From Hsuehochloa calcarea (Eukaryota > Streptophyta > Magnoliopsida > Poales > Poaceae): 64,000 nucleotides of DNA. The stretch lies in NCBI GenBank assembly GCA_036346395.1, contig CM070594.1:30785385-30849384 (forward strand), given 5' to 3'. Below, in pieces: positions 1 through 12,797 of the stretch (the first letter of the stretch is position 1; every line of letters begins with the position of its first letter). The notes beneath the pieces are model-generated. The model was not told where the DNA came from and made no database searches. It was given only the letters and a program-made list of their open reading frames with translations. A program made the translations under genes and the position numbers.

Positions 1-1838
1 CCTTCTTGCATAAGAACACATCCTAATCCTTGACGTGAGGCGTCACAATAGATATCAAAATCCTTACTGATATCCGGCAAAACTAGCACTGGGGCTGAAG
101 TCAAACGTTTCTTCAGTTCTTGAAAACTCTCTTCACAAGCTGGGGTCCAAGTGAACTTCTTCTCTTTCTTCAACAATTGCGTAAGAGGCTTAGCAATCGT
201 TGAGAATCCCTAAATGAAACGGCGATAATATCCTGCCATTCCCAAGAAACTACGAATTTGAGTAATCGTCTTGGGCTGCTCCCAATTCATTACAGCTTTA
301 ACCTTTCCGGGGTCAACTGCTACTCCTTCGGCTGTCATCACATGACCGAGGAAGTCAACTTTCTTCTTCCAAAACTCACACTTGCTGAACTTGGCATACA
401 ACTGATGTTCTCTAAGCTTCTCTAGGATTAATCTCAAATGTTCAGCATGTTCTTCTTCTGACTTTGAGTATACCAAAATATCGTCAATGAATACTACCAC
501 AAACTTATCCAAGTATTTCATGAATACTTTGTTCATCATGTTCATGAAGTAGGCAGGGGCATTAGTCAGACCAAACGACATGACTAAAAACTCATAATGT
601 TCATACCGGGTTGAGAAAGCGGTCTTTGGTACATCCTTAGGACAAATCTTTAACTGATGGTAACCTGATCGCAGATCGATCTTGGAGAATACTCCGGCTC
701 CTTTCATCTGGTCGAACAAATCATCAATTCTGGGCAAAGGGTATTTGTTCTTGATGGTAACTTCATTGAGAGAGCGATAGTCGATACACATCCTCATACT
801 TCCATCTTTCTTCTTGACAAATAAAACTGGTGCTCCCCAGGGCGACGAACTAGGTCTTACAAAACCTTTCTCCAGTAGTTCTTCTATCTGCTTCTTCATT
901 TCTACAAGTTCATCGGCTGGCATCCGATAGGGTCTTTTGGAAATTGGTGTTGTTCCTGGCACTAGATCGATGACAAACTCAATGTCACGGTCCGGCGGCA
1001 TTCCTGGTAATTCCTCTGGAAATATGTCCGGGTAATCTCTGACTATAGGTACATCTTCTAAGGAAACTGTCTTCAGACTGTTGACTACCAAATATCCATC
1101 ACGTACTGAGGTGGCTAGAAATTCCACTTTCTTTCCAATGGTATCCTCTATTGTCACGGCTCTTCGGCCACAATCTAACACTGCTTTATGTTTGGATAAC
1201 CAATCCATACCAAGGATGACATCTATGGTCTGAGTGTCTAGAACTATTAGGTTGGCTAGCAACTCAACTCCAGCTATGAGTAACCTAGCTCCTAAACATC
1301 CAACTTTAGAACTTAGCTCTGCTCCAGTATTCGACTAACGAGTATGCTTAAGATGCATAACTTCCAATTTGTTCTTAGTTGCAAAATTCCGAAAACAAGC
1401 GAATCTGAAGCTCGAATCAAACAGAATCGATGCAGTAATCGAATTTACTAGAAACTTACCCAGTACAACGTCGGGTGCTTCTTGGGCTCCTTCGGAGTGG
1501 CGTGGTTGACACGGCCTCGACCACCGATAGTGGTGCTCCTCGGATTGACCGTAGCTTGAGAAGTTCCTTGATGGTTGCACGCATCGCGTCTTGGTGGTGT
1601 GTTTCCAAGGTTGAAGCGTCTTCGGGTGATAGTCCCATTCTGCGGGCATCGGTTGGCGAAATGTCTGGCCGACGGCGAGTAAAGCAAACTCTGTTGTACT
1701 CACGTGGGTTCTTGTTGGATTGGGGTTGGTCGTGCGGGATTGCGGAAGTTCGAGCAACCGGGCGAGTCTTTGAAGTTGAGTGCTGTGGTCAGCGAGTGCG
1801 CAGTAGTGGAAAACGCGGCTAAGCTGCGGTGGAATCAT
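1..1838 (-). pseudogene. Gypsy-1 pol: protease, reverse transcriptase, start of RNase H
   Basis: One reading frame runs from 1838 down to position 1, broken by two TAG codons at 1335-1337 and 210-212. A zinc-knuckle trace (HFANRCPQ) is visible in a shifted frame near 1640-1680. A degraded protease active site (LFDS) lies near 1420. The segment 1262-210 is 350 codons long: the protease flank DVILGMDWL, the RT entry segment, and the RT catalytic motif FIDDILVYS, which carries the paired aspartates. After the TAG at 210 the frame continues to the left edge with RNase H-like sequence (FDIYCDASRQGLGCVL). In the family this is one continuous polyprotein, so this copy could not make an intact enzyme without readthrough. 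Confidence 0.9.
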
Positions 1839-2762
1839 TCTTGCCTTGGTGGGGTTGGTGACTTCCTTGCTGAGCCATTCTGCGCTTACGATGATCTTCT
1901 AATTCCTTGCGCCTATCCTCAAGAACCAAAGCTTTATTGATCAACTCTTGAAAATCAGGAAAGGTGTGGGCGATCAAGTTGACTTGAAGTCCAGTGTTCA
2001 ATCCTTTCAGAAAACGACTCTGACGAGCTTTGTCGGTGGCGACATCTTCTGCAGCATATCGAGCAAGTTGTGAGAACTTGTTGAGGTAGTCAGTTACTGA
2101 CATTCCTCCTTGCTTGAGAGCACGAAACTCATCCTTCTTTAGATCCATGATTCCTTCTGGTACATGATCTTCGGGCGGCGCGTTGTGAACTCTTCCCAAG
2201 TAATGTCTTGCGGCGTTCCATGCGCCGCACAAAAGTTTCGCACCATTGGCGAAGAATGCCTTCCATCCGTGAGAGGCATCTGTAACTTTTTCATGATCGC
2301 TGCATTGAGTGATTAGCAGTTTCCTCTCAATGACACGAAGCCAATCATCAGCCTCTACTGGTGAGACGTGTCCAGAGAAAGTTGGTGGACGGGTTCTCAT
2401 AAACTAGGCCAACTTGGATGATCCATTGTGACCATGAGCAACTGGGGCTCCATTGTGATGCTGATTGTTGTGGTTCTGATTATTCATAGCTTGCATCTGA
2501 TTCATCATGGTGTACATCAGCTGGGTCTGAGCTGCCATGAATGCTCCAAAATTTTGCAGATCAATTGAAGGTGCTTGTGGTGAAACTGCCTGCGAGTGCC
2601 TCTGTCCTTCCGATCATCGGAGTATCGGAACCACTTGCAGCAGCTTGACGAGTCTGAACCATCTGGTGAATCTCCAGGGGTTAGGTAAGGTAGCAAGCAT
2701 GAGATAAGTTGTAGAACTAAGCGGGGTAGGTAAAACTCCACAACATATTTTAAGAAACCCAA
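1819..2762 (-). pseudogene. Gypsy-1 gag
   Basis: The 193-codon segment 2400-1819 starts MRTRPPTFSG and carries the plant gypsy capsid fold region (ADDWLRVIERKL, then SVTDYLNKFSQLARYA). It would form the particle that packages element RNA. A TAG codon at 2404-2406 sits directly before this methionine while the same frame stays gag-like upstream, so the methionine is probably internal and not the true start. The N-terminal part (2762-2517) is in another frame and the pol frame is shifted again, so at least two frameshifts and one stop separate the pieces. A Q/N/H-rich stretch around 2410-2510 is typical of these gag N-termini. Confidence 0.82.
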
Positions 2763-2934
2763 CTGAAACTCTTATATTAATTAAGATAATAGTATGGCTT
2801 GCAACAAATGCCTAAGGGCCTCTGCAGCTCATACTTGCACACAAAATCAAGGACGAACCTAAGCACACAAAAACTACCGCCTAAAGGGCGACTCAAGACT
2901 TAATACTGGCTAAGTCTGAAACAACTCGAACAGA

Positions 2935-3391
2935 CTACTCGATTAAATAGCCTCCGTAGCCTTGACGGTGTTCCCGCCTGCTGTAGACCTGGAAGTGAGC
3001 TGGCATCCTTGCGAACTGATCTTGATGTCCTGGAGTAGGTGCAACAGGAGTAGGTGTCTCCAGTGCAGGTGCTGCTGGTTCCTCTGGTTCTGCTGCCTCT
3101 GCTGGCTCTTCTGGTTCAGCCGGTCCATCAGCTTCTTCTGGGTCTTCCTCTTCAGTGTCTTCTTCGTGATCGTGTCGTCCATAAAGAGTTTCTTCCAATA
3201 TGGCGATCCTTTCTTCAGCTCTCTGAAGAGTCTCGTAGGCACACTCCAGCTCTGTAGCGGCTAACTCCAACGACTCCTCTTGGGCAGCGGCGAACTGGGC
3301 AAGATGCACAACGGTGGTGTTGTCTTCTCCCTCTGTAGACGGAAAACGTGCAGCAAGATCCACGTCGGAAGTGCGGGGATGTAACGGAAAA
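2935..3391 (-). pseudogene. Gypsy-1 additional ORF upstream of gag, 3' portion
   Basis: On the minus strand this frame encodes a coiled-coil-like stretch (ESLELAATELECAYETLQ) followed by an acidic and proline-rich tail (repeated EE, PEEPAE) ending with a stop at 2935. It lies between the leader and gag. Such unassigned ORFs precede gag in some large-LTR rice gypsy elements; I know no function. The 5' portion is at 14710-14415, because Copia-1 entered the frame and duplicated five bases. The uninterrupted frame that a six-frame scan shows from 3507 is artificial: its first codons come from the Copia-1 LTR. Confidence 0.65.
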
Positions 3392-3396
3392 CTGTG
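3392..3396. repeat. Left target-site duplication of Copia-1 (CTGTG)
   Basis: CTGTG at 3392-3396 abuts the LTR start TGAAGG at 3397 and is repeated at 14410-14414 directly after the other LTR. Five base pairs is the normal copia duplication size. Confidence 0.95.
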
Positions 3397-5025
3397 TGAA
3401 GGACCGAAATGGCAACAGAGGGGGGGTGAATGGTGCCTTAAAATTAAGAGCTCCCCTTTTAATGTATTTAAACAAGATCTACAAAACCCTCTCAAGATGA
3501 GTAACACAAAATCAGAGAACTAAAACAGGTTTCATTCATTACGTCAAAAATCGGAAGATCCGATTCTACCCGAGTAGTTCCGCACTCCGTAGTTCCGGTA
3601 AGTGCGAAGTTCCGCTGCAGATAGATTCGCTTGACAATCGGAAGTTCCGATTGTCCTGACCGAAGAACAGTGCGCTCGGGTTTTTCCCAAAAATCCAAAG
3701 TGCTAAATCTTGAATGCTCTTCTCTGGTCAAGTTTCACAGGACATCATCCTAAGCAACATCTTGACCTCATGGAGAAGAATCGCAAACAAAGATTCAACA
3801 AACAAGCCAAAATCGGATTTCTTGAAGAAGTGGCAAGAAAGACCAAAACCCACGATAGACAAGATTCTCTGATTCTTAGTTCATGAAACTTTGAGGATGC
3901 ATTAGCAATATTAAAACGACTCTAGATATCAAGTTTCAAGCTATTTCATAGGACGAATCGAAAGATGCATCAAAACCTAAATATTCAACAAGAACAGGAA
4001 GGGAATAAGAGAGGCACAAACAAGTAATCAAAAACCTCAGAGTTTCATTGATAAAGATCAAAGGATTACATAGGAAACACAGAGGAATGATTACAAGGAT
4101 TTTCAGTTCATTCTCTCCAAACCAACATCCTCTCAAAAAGCAAAACCAAAAACCTTTAGCTAGAGCTAACCCTAATTTTCTCTCTCTCAAAGTCTAACCC
4201 TAACTCCAGGGTTCTCCCCTATTTATAGCCTTTGCTAATGGGCCTCCAACCCATTAAGCCCGCTACACCCGAACGGAACCGCCTCCACTTTTGCCGCTTT
4301 GCGAAAAGAGCCTTTCGCCCCTGCGCACCTTACGGAAGCCTCCCAGACACCTTGTTGTGCACGACTACGCAACCGCTTCAAGATTCACGCCGTCTTGACA
4401 CATCCCGACCGCTTCGACCTCAACGCCTCCTGCGCCTAGTCCGGTCCACGTGTCTCGCCACGACTCCATCTTGATGCCTGCGATCAACACGCACAAAAAC
4501 ACATCTCATAGCATTGCACAATATCATAGCATCAATAATTGTATAAGACTCAAACTCATACAAAATCAAAATCACAAATTAATCTTCTCTCGCGATTACG
4601 ACACAATCGGAAGTTCCAAGATTTATCACGGCCAAGTTCCGATTTCCGGAACATCCGCACTCGTCAGGATTATCGGAAGTTCCGCACTTAACACTGCGGT
4701 ACTTCCGATCTTCGGAACATCCGACTTTCCAGATATTTAATTCCGATTAGCAACTCAGAGAACACTCAATGTCAGAAATATCGGACACTCGCTACCCTTG
4801 TGCGGAAGTTCCGATTTCCTTCACCGAGACCAAAACCCAGATTAATCGGAAGATCCTATTTCCAACGCCAGAGTTGATTTATCGGAACTTCCGCTCCATA
4901 CACAAATGAGTTCCGATTTCCGACTCACCGAAAAGTCCCAAACCTAAAACCCAATTCTCAATCTAATCAACACACTTGTCAAATACTCATCACTCAGAGT
5001 GGAGGACCTCTCACATGGTCTCTCA
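3397..5025 (-). repeat. Copia-1 3' LTR
   Basis: 1,629 bp, starting TGAAGG and ending TCTCA on the plus strand. It matches 12798-14409 along its whole length with scattered small indels. A TATA-like box (minus strand GGCTATAAAT) lies at 4221-4230. GC-poor tracts and the recurring motif GGAAGTTCCG fill the U3/R portion. Confidence 0.93.
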
Positions 5026-5037
5026 ATCTCCCCCTTG
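5026..5037 (-). other. Copia-1 polypurine tract
   Basis: The minus strand reads CAAGGGGGAGAT directly before the 3' LTR (TGAGAGACC). This is the normal priming site for plus-strand DNA synthesis. Confidence 0.9.
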
Positions 5038-6780
5038 ATGAGTATATTGACAATCACCGAAAAAGCATAAGATGAGTTTGAGTTTAAAGTCAACCAAGGT
5101 CTAAACAAGAGTAGTTAAGCTCAAGACCAAGTTGACAAAAGAGAAAGACTTGAGATGAGAAGAAAGAGCAATTTTCGCACAAAACTCAAGGCTTTTCTCC
5201 AGAAGGCTTTTTCTCACAAAAATTCTCCCCCTTTGGCAATAAAATCATCAATATGTAGAAAAGGGAGGAAAAGACTATATGAAGTTCATTTTAAGCATTA
5301 GGAGCCATGTAGATTATCCAAAATGATTATTAGAAAATTACACCAAGCCATAACTCAGAAGAATGCTATCAAGATCATGACAATTGATGTAGAGAATAGC
5401 TAAGACAGAAAATCCATAATCTGATTAATGATCCAATTCTTTAGCAGGACAATTAAGTCAAGATTGAAATCTAGCTAAAGATATCCAAGGATGATGCAAA
5501 CCATGTCAAATAATCTAAGTTGAACCAAGAAGACTCATACTGAACAGTTTAGAGTGCTACCAGTTGAAGAAGGACTCATTTTATCCAGAACTCGGTCTCT
5601 TTGAAGATAAGCAATTTTAGCACATTTTTCTTTTCTCAAGACTTTTATCGTTTTATCTCGATAAAGCAAGCTCGACTAGGTGCCATCCACAACTGCCTCC
5701 TAAGCTTCAACTATTTTTTTTAGCCATGTGCTAGATCCCAAGCCTTATGCGACCACTCCAAGCAACAGACTTAAGGAGGTGATCTTAGGTCATCCAAGGC
5801 TCCCCCTGAGTTCATGCCTAGTGCAATGGCAAGCCGTCTCATGAGAAAGATTTGGTGAGATCAGTTTTTTCGCACAAAAGAGATCATTTTTGCTTTTGAA
5901 GTTTTTAGACCAAAGGATTAGAGATAAGTCATGTTTCTTAACAAACTGACATAGCTAACTCAAAAGTTCAAAAGAGATTCAGGACTCAACTCAGCCTACT
6001 TGACATGGCGAAAATCATAAAAGGATAGTTTCAACCGGACTAGTCTCAAGAGCTATCATGACAAGATTTTAATTCAAGTTTAGCATTTTTTAATCACCTT
6101 AGCATGGCAAAGACTAAACTACACATAAAAGTCATGATAGATCTAGCAGTTTAGCATAAATCATGGCAAGATGTAAAGCAGTGAAAACATATCATAAGGG
6201 ATAATAAACAAGGCTCCATTTGATTATAATGCAATGCGGAATGAAATGCACAAAAAAATCCAGATTCCCTTCAGAATGAGATGCATCTTTTAATTCAGGT
6301 TGAATTATGACAAAATTAAGAGTATGGAATAACCAAGAATAACTCCCCCTGAACCAAAGGAACAAAAACGAGAATCTGATAAGTAAAACAGAAAAGGCAG
6401 TCCTTTAGAGCATAGAAAAGATATAGAGAAAACTATCGCTCAGACAGGTTCTTATCTACCCCATATGATTCTAGGACTATCAGCTGATCAACTCATACAC
6501 TAAGGAGCAAACACTGTCCCTGTCTACCCAAGGGTGGCCCGACCCCTGCTAGAACCTATAAGAAGTGAGTAAGCTCTACTTAGAGAAGGAAGAAACAGCT
6601 AATAAGCAGCATCCTAGAAGCACAAGACAAGAAGTAGCAGTCAAAGCAATTTGGCAAGTGAACCACTCTAACCTATGCTGGAAGGACTTCGACCCAAAAA
6701 TGAAACCAGAAAGGGGTAACAGTATAATATAATATAATATAATATAATATAATAGTAGCACAAAGCTCCCCTCACAAAGA
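5038..6780 (-). other. Copia-1 long non-coding 3' region
   Basis: This 1.7-kb segment lies between the RNase H end and the polypurine tract. SIRE-type elements may carry an env-like ORF here; I see no long frame on either strand. The pyrimidine block CTCCCCCT (polypurine on the element strand) recurs near 5028, 5223, 5803 and 6342, so several alternative or relic polypurine tracts are present. The AT-rich segment is otherwise featureless. Confidence 0.6.
6723..6754. repeat. (ATAAT)n microsatellite
   Basis: About six tandem copies of a five-base AT-only unit lie in the 3' non-coding part of Copia-1, just before the RNase H end. Confidence 0.9.
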
Positions 6781-6811
6781 AATCGTAAGGACAAACCACC
6801 CCAAGCTCTCC

Positions 6812-8372
6812 TCATGAGAAATAAAACCGAGAGCTATCCAGAGGCTTAGTGAAGATATCTGCCAACTGGTGCTCACTCTCCACAAACTGGAGCACAATGT
6901 CACCCTTCTCAACATGGTCTCGAAGAAAGTGATATCTGATATCAATATGCTTGGTCCGAGAATGTTGCACTGGGTTCTTGGCAATGCAAATCGCAGACGT
7001 GTTATCACAAAGGAGTGGAACGCAGTCGATAGATAGTCCAAAATCCTGCAGGGTCGAGACCATCCAAAGCACTTGACTACAAAGAATCGGCCGCGACAGC
7101 GTGCTCGGCCTCTGCGGTGGGTGCGCAACACCGGATTGCTTCCTTGACGACCGTGAGGCGAGAGAAGTGCCAATGAATTGGCAAGTGCCAGAAGTGCTCT
7201 TCCTATCTATCCTACAGCCAGCAAAATCTGCATCGGAGAAGGCTCTAAGAGATAGACAAGAAGAGGAAGAGTACCAGATGCCATAGTCAATGGTAGCTCG
7301 AAGGTACCGAAAGATGCGTTTCACCGCCTGTCGATGAGATACGCGAGGAGAAGCCTGAAACCGAGCACAAAGACACACAGAAAAATGTATGTCTGGTCTC
7401 GAGGCTGTGAGGTACAAGAGAGAGCCAATCATGCTCCTGAACTCCTTTTGGTCAACGAGTTCGCCGCCTTCATCTCGGATCCGTGGCATTGTAGATGCCA
7501 TCGGAGTTGATCTCGGCTTTCCATCATTCATGTCGAACGCTCAGGAGGTCTCGAGTGTATTTGCCTTGATGAAGAAAGGTACCCTCCGAGTCCTGCTTTG
7601 ATTTGGAAGCCAAGGAAGAAGCTCAACTCGCCCATCATGCTCATTTCAAACTCCGAGCTCATGACATCGGAAACTGGGAAACGAGCACGCGAGGAGCCGC
7701 CAAAGATAATGTCATCCACATAGATCCGACGAAAGGTAAGATCGGTGCCAAGGCGGCGGATGAACAAGGTTTTGTCAATTTTACCCATCTCAAAACCATG
7801 GCTCGTGAGATAGGACTTAAGCCTTTCATACCAAGCTCAGGAGCCTGCTTGAGTCCATACAAAGCTTTGGAAAGCTCAGAGACATGGTTAGGGTATTTGG
7901 GGTTCTCGAAACCAGGAGGTCAGTCTCACATAGACTTCTTCCTCAATAAGGCCATTGAGGAAGGCACTCTTGACATCCATCTGGTAAAGCTTGAAACCCT
8001 TAGAAGCTGCAAAGGCAAGCAGGATTCTAATGGCTTCAAGTCTAGCTACAGGGGCAAAAGTCTCTTCAAATCTAGACCCTCAACTTGAGAGTACCCACGA
8101 GCTACCAAACCTAGCCTTGTTTGAATAACTAACCCATCTTCACTTTGCTTGTTCTTGAACACCCATTTGGTCCCAATGATATTGTGGCCTTAAGGGGGCT
8201 CAACACGGGACCAGACCTTGTTCCTTTCAAAGTTTTCCAATTCCTCGTGCATGGCGTTAGTCCATGACTCATCAGAAAGAGCATGACAAACGCCTTTGGG
8301 CTCAAACGAGGCAACAAAGGCGTAATGGAGCAGAATAGAGACATGCCGCTTTTGAACGAGTGACTCGCTCAA
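6812..8372 (-). pseudogene. Copia-1 reverse transcriptase and RNase H
   Basis: From 8372 leftward: the RVT_2 entry (WTNAMHEELENFERNKVW), then RT with the catalytic box YVDDIIFG around 7700-7730, then the connection (PRSTPMAS, YLTASRPDIHFSVCLCARFQ) and RNase H (SDADFAGCRIDRKSTSGTCQF, ending with QLADIFTKPL). The enzyme would copy element RNA into DNA. The frame is broken between 8129 and 7862, again near 7659-7788, and once within RNase H near 7120, so no full protein is encoded. The two catalytic aspartates of YVDD are present. Confidence 0.87.
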
Positions 8373-8639
8373 AAGATCTCCAATTATCTCGCTCTGAAGG
8401 ATGGTCCTTTGAATGTGTCTTGGAGGTCCAGGTGAGATGAAGAAGTGGCCTCTACCTCATTAGCGAGACGAGATAGGGACAGAGCCACTAGCTTGGAAAG
8501 CGAAGGTAAGGATCGATCTCCTCGAGGTGCGGTGGAAGAAGGCACCTCAAGAGGAGGAGGAAGAAGCTGGATCGTAGACAACCTTCATCTCCGTCTTCCT
8601 CTTCGTCCACAAAGATGGACTCGATCGCTCTAGGAACTC

Positions 8640-9659
8640 GAGATATCGTGCTTAGTCCCGACCGGCCTCATCAAAGGTCACCTCACGTGTCTCTAACAAT
8701 TTACTAGACTCAGCCTGCACTCTATAGGCACGAGAAGAAGTCGAGTAACCCGTAAAGATCCCATCACAAGATCGTGACTCGAACTTATCTAGGTTCCTGC
8801 ACTTGAGAATAAAACACTTGCAACCAAACACACGAAAATGCGAGACTGGTTTTCGCCCATATCTCAACTCATAAGAAGTGCGATGCAAGAGTGCCCAAGA
8901 AAACTCATTAGAAACATGACAAGCGTAGCAATTGCCTCACCCAAAACTTCCTAGGTGTAGAGTATTCATCAAGCATCGTCCGGCCATCTCGACTAAGGTA
9001 CGGTTCTTCCTCTCCACAACGCCATTTTGTTGGGGGACGATGGAGACGAGAACGGTGCTCTACACTGCCTCACCACAAAACTCTCAAAGTAGGAATTCTT
9101 GAACTCGTGCCATTATCGGTCACGAATTACTCGTAATGCACCCGGGAGCTCAACGAAAGCCTACTAAAAGACCATGAAAAGAGTAAACGTCTCATCCTTC
9201 GAGGCTAAGAAAAACACCCAAGAATACCTCGAAGTCATCGACCACGACAAGTACGTACCACTTCCTCCCATCGATCGCACTCTAGCCGGTCCTATCTGTG
9301 TCCATATGGAGCGATTGACACAGTGCATCCGTCATAGTCATCAGAATCGGAGGATGTGAAGGCGGAACCATTTTGCCGTGCTGGCAAGGAGCACAAACAA
9401 GATCCTTGACCATTTTGAGTTTCGGCAAACCACGAATGAGATCGTGGCCGCTAACTCGGGTCAGATGATCAAATCCTATATGACCAAGTCTCCTATGCCA
9501 GAAAGTCAAATCACGGGATTCAGAAGCAATTAAACATCGGAGAGGATCACGAGAAGATCCAGAAAAATCAGCACGAAAGATCCTCCCATATCGAGAAATC
9601 CCGCAAACTAGACTACCCGAAGAATCAAGAATTTTGCAATTGTTTTTCTTAAAGCTCAC
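8640..9659 (-). pseudogene. Copia-1 integrase with GAG-pre-integrase zinc region
   Basis: 9659-9282 encodes the pre-integrase zinc-binding region (WHRRLGHIGFDHL and CAPCQHGKM, the HHCC pattern). The catalytic core between 9280 and 8900 is unreadable because of many small frameshifts; a short trace of the DDE core remains near 9000-9060. 8888-8652 encodes the distal core (LRYGRKPVSHFRVFGCKC and FTGYS). The product would insert element DNA into the genome. This is the most indel-damaged stretch of Copia-1. Confidence 0.8.
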
Positions 9660-9956
9660 CTCGAAACCGTCATCGGTAAGCTCGAGAGACTGAAAGCAGA
9701 TTATACTGCAGCTTACTTACTAAGGCAACATCTTTTAAAATAAAAGAATCATTAATGCTCACAGACCTTTAGCGATGACGCCCAAATGAAGCATCTCCGA
9801 AGGTGATCGTCTCATCACCTGGAGCGCGGGCTAGGGAAGAAAACCAACGAGACTCACGAGTCATATGACGTGAACAACCGGAGTCTACAATCCAGACCTT
9901 TCCTTCCCAAATGGCGACCACGAGTCAAACAGAGTAAAGTCTCAAGATCGGGTGAA

Positions 9957-12743
9957 TCAACGGTGATTTTGGCACCCAATCTTGAGTAACACGGCGAATG
10001 ATGAAGTAGTCAAGCAAGACCGACCTCTATCTACCCTACGCTCTCTGTCACTCAACAAGTCAAAGATCTCACTGTTCTGGTCAATCCGATCGCTATGGAA
10101 GAGCGAGTCGAAGTGCGATAACATGTCGATCTCGCCATGGTAGCTATCTCGAAAGGAAAAACGAGATCTACCCTCAGGACGGCGGAAGTTACGACCAAAG
10201 GGAGCATGAAGACGAAACTCAGAAAAACCAAGTCCTCGATGCTGCCCAAAATCATCAGATGAAACAAATCTAAACCTCGTGTTGGTCTTATGTGCACTCA
10301 AGATCTGGGGCTGACCCTGAATGTGCCTAAGAGACTCAACACGGTCTCTACGCGCGATCTTGGCGCGCCTGAAGCAATGATCAACTAAATGTCCATCTTT
10401 CTGACAGAAGGTGCAATGATACTTCGCCTTCTGAGAGGCCGAAGCTGCAGGTGGAATCACCTTGCTGTCAGAAATCCTTTGAACAAAACCCGCTGACTTA
10501 AAATTTACTTTTTCAGTCCTGGGCTTAGTATTGATCACACCTGGTGCTATGGTTTTGAGCACGACAGGTGGATGCTTCCTCATATCCTCCTCGGATATCA
10601 TATCCTAGACCACGATTAAATCTGCAAATTTTAGATTTGTCTAGAATGAGATTGAGCTTCTTCTTGCCTCCTACAAACCTCTCGAGTGTTCATAAGATAC
10701 CGACACTCCAAAGAGAGAGGTGCAAGAAGAGCAGGGGAAGAAGGGACAGCAGAAGGTAAGGGAGCGTAAGAAGAACCAACAACAGAGGAAAGATTGGCTT
10801 GTGCACGCACACCGACTTTGGGGAACAGTCCTCAAGCTAATGAGTTGGTTCACGTTGCTAGGCGTCTCTACCAAACCTTTAGACTTCTTCCCAAAGACAC
10901 ACAATACAAGCGGATGATTGTGTCTCTAGAAGGTCCTTAGTTAGCTTCACACATTTTTCATCCAAAGCAATCAAATCACATTTTAGTTTATTACATTGCT
11001 TGCATGGTGAGCTAACAAGATCCTTAGAAGCATCTTGAGCCAATTTGTTCTCGTGATCAATCATTTCTTGAAACCGCTTGATACTGATTCTAGTTCAAAG
11101 ATTAACTTAGGACAGCTTTAAACAAGAAACAATAGGCTCTAGTAGCACGACTTGAAATTCAAAGAATTTTGTGATCCGCCTGCTTTAGGTTCATCTTGAG
11201 ATTATTACAATTTTCACAAGTTTCAGCAGATCAAGCAACATGGTATAAAGACCTCTAAACGAATTGTCCTTAACCTCACATGAGGTGCAAGCAAGAGCCT
11301 CAATAGTAGTGGATGCAGGAGGTGCTACCCTACTCATCTCTAATTCAAAAGAAGGCTAATGTTCTCTACCTTAATCATGTCAAGTTCGGAGGACACACTA
11401 TCATGCCCTTAGTTTTTCCATGTCATCAAGCAAAGCACGACAAGTGTCACAATCATCACGGGAGGGAGCAGGATGTAAGTAAAGTAAGCTCCGTGATAGT
11501 CTAGCTACTTCCTTCTCCAACACGTAACACTTAGCCCTAGACTTAGCATGAAATCTACCTAGCTTAAGAAAAGCATCATTAAGTCGGGTCGTAAGTGGGA
11601 CTAACCTCGTCGGAGTCGGATGTACATTGTCGCTCGATTCGCCCGAGGGCCATGAAGCACATGCCGAGAAGTTGCCGCCGCCCTTGGGATCATGATTGTC
11701 CTTCCCATCATCGTTACTCCACCCTCCACCTCGCCGGTGTCCAGTTCGTCGAGGCGGTGAGGACGCGATGGAATGACTTCTTTGCCTTCCCAAAGTTGCG
11801 GAACTTCTTCTTGCCTTGATCAGTCTTTGAGGGCTTCGTGTTGCGGTTCTTGTCGATGTAATCGCTCTTGCTTGGACCGCCATAGTCACCTTTGCCCTTC
11901 CCAAGCTTGGGACGGTTTGCTCGGATGTGGTTGGGGCCACCACACTCAAACAAATCACAGACCTCCTCTTTTACCATCCCTCCTCCTCTTGTAAGCATGA
12001 GAAAACTTCCGAGCTAGGAGGGCTAGCTGCTCATCCTCAAGTCGCTCTAACGATCATCGGTTATGTCACGAGAGCGCTAGGAGAACCCAATGACGACTCG
12101 AAGAAGATCCGAGTAGGATCGGTGACTAAAGCCATCGATTGTGACTTCGACCTTGAGAGACAATGTCAATCTCGTGAGTCTTGAGACGCGAGTAAAGCGC
12201 ATCAAGAGTCGTGGTCGAGGTCCGTGCTATCTTTGATGGTAGTCACTTTCATCTCCCAAACACGAAGATCAAGTGCGAAAGCATCATGTCGGCGTTATCC
12301 GAAGTCGGGGTATGTAAGACCGACCGCTCGGAGGTTGCTCAAAATCTTGTGAAAACGCCAAAAGCACTCGTCAAGAGATTCACCAAGAAAGCATCTCAAA
12401 TTTCTGATTCACGCTTGAACCGGTCTTGTCGGACCGTCTTAATCTGGTAGTGCCCTCATGGTATGCATCGAGGTCACCTGGATGTCGTCGTAAATCAAAT
12501 GAGAAATGCGATCAAACTCACTACGCCAAACCTCGAATGATTATGTTCCTTGCCTTAGCATTTGCCTCAACATCGCCATGTTTCCGGCATTGATGTTCTC
12601 ATCGGCGAGAACGACAAATCTAACCTTCACCTTTCTCGGATGGCATACCCGAGCACGGATGTAAGTTTCCATTCGGCTCTTCCGAAGGGGTAATCCGCAC
12701 CATCAAAAAGCGGAGGCTTGGTGGAATACTTGTCCGTTGCCAT
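9957..12743 (-). pseudogene. Copia-1 gag
   Basis: A plausible start codon is the ATG whose complement is at 12741-12743, shortly after the primer site, in a context close to the Copia-3 gag start. Recognisable pieces are a first zinc knuckle near 11930 (FECGGPNHIRANRP, whose last cysteine is replaced by arginine), a central coiled-coil-like part, and a second knuckle near 10374-10418 (CTFCQKDGHLVDHC) with all C-C-H-C residues. Many frameshifts split the frame. Compared with the 669-codon open frame of Copia-3 this copy is clearly broken, or the sequence here is error-rich. Confidence 0.8.
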
Positions 12744-12784
12744 AGCTCAACCGACCGGTTAAGATCTATCAAGAAGAGCTAACC

Positions 12785-12795
12785 GCTCGATACCA
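12785..12795 (-). other. Copia-1 primer-binding site
   Basis: The minus strand reads TGGTATCGAGC two bases after the 5' LTR. It matches the methionine-tRNA complement TGGTATCAGAGC with one base missing. Confidence 0.88.
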
Positions 12796-12797
12796 AT

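Noticed and set aside
5038..6780. Envelope-like gene in the Copia-1 tail
   Set aside because: No long frame and no signal or membrane segments in order.
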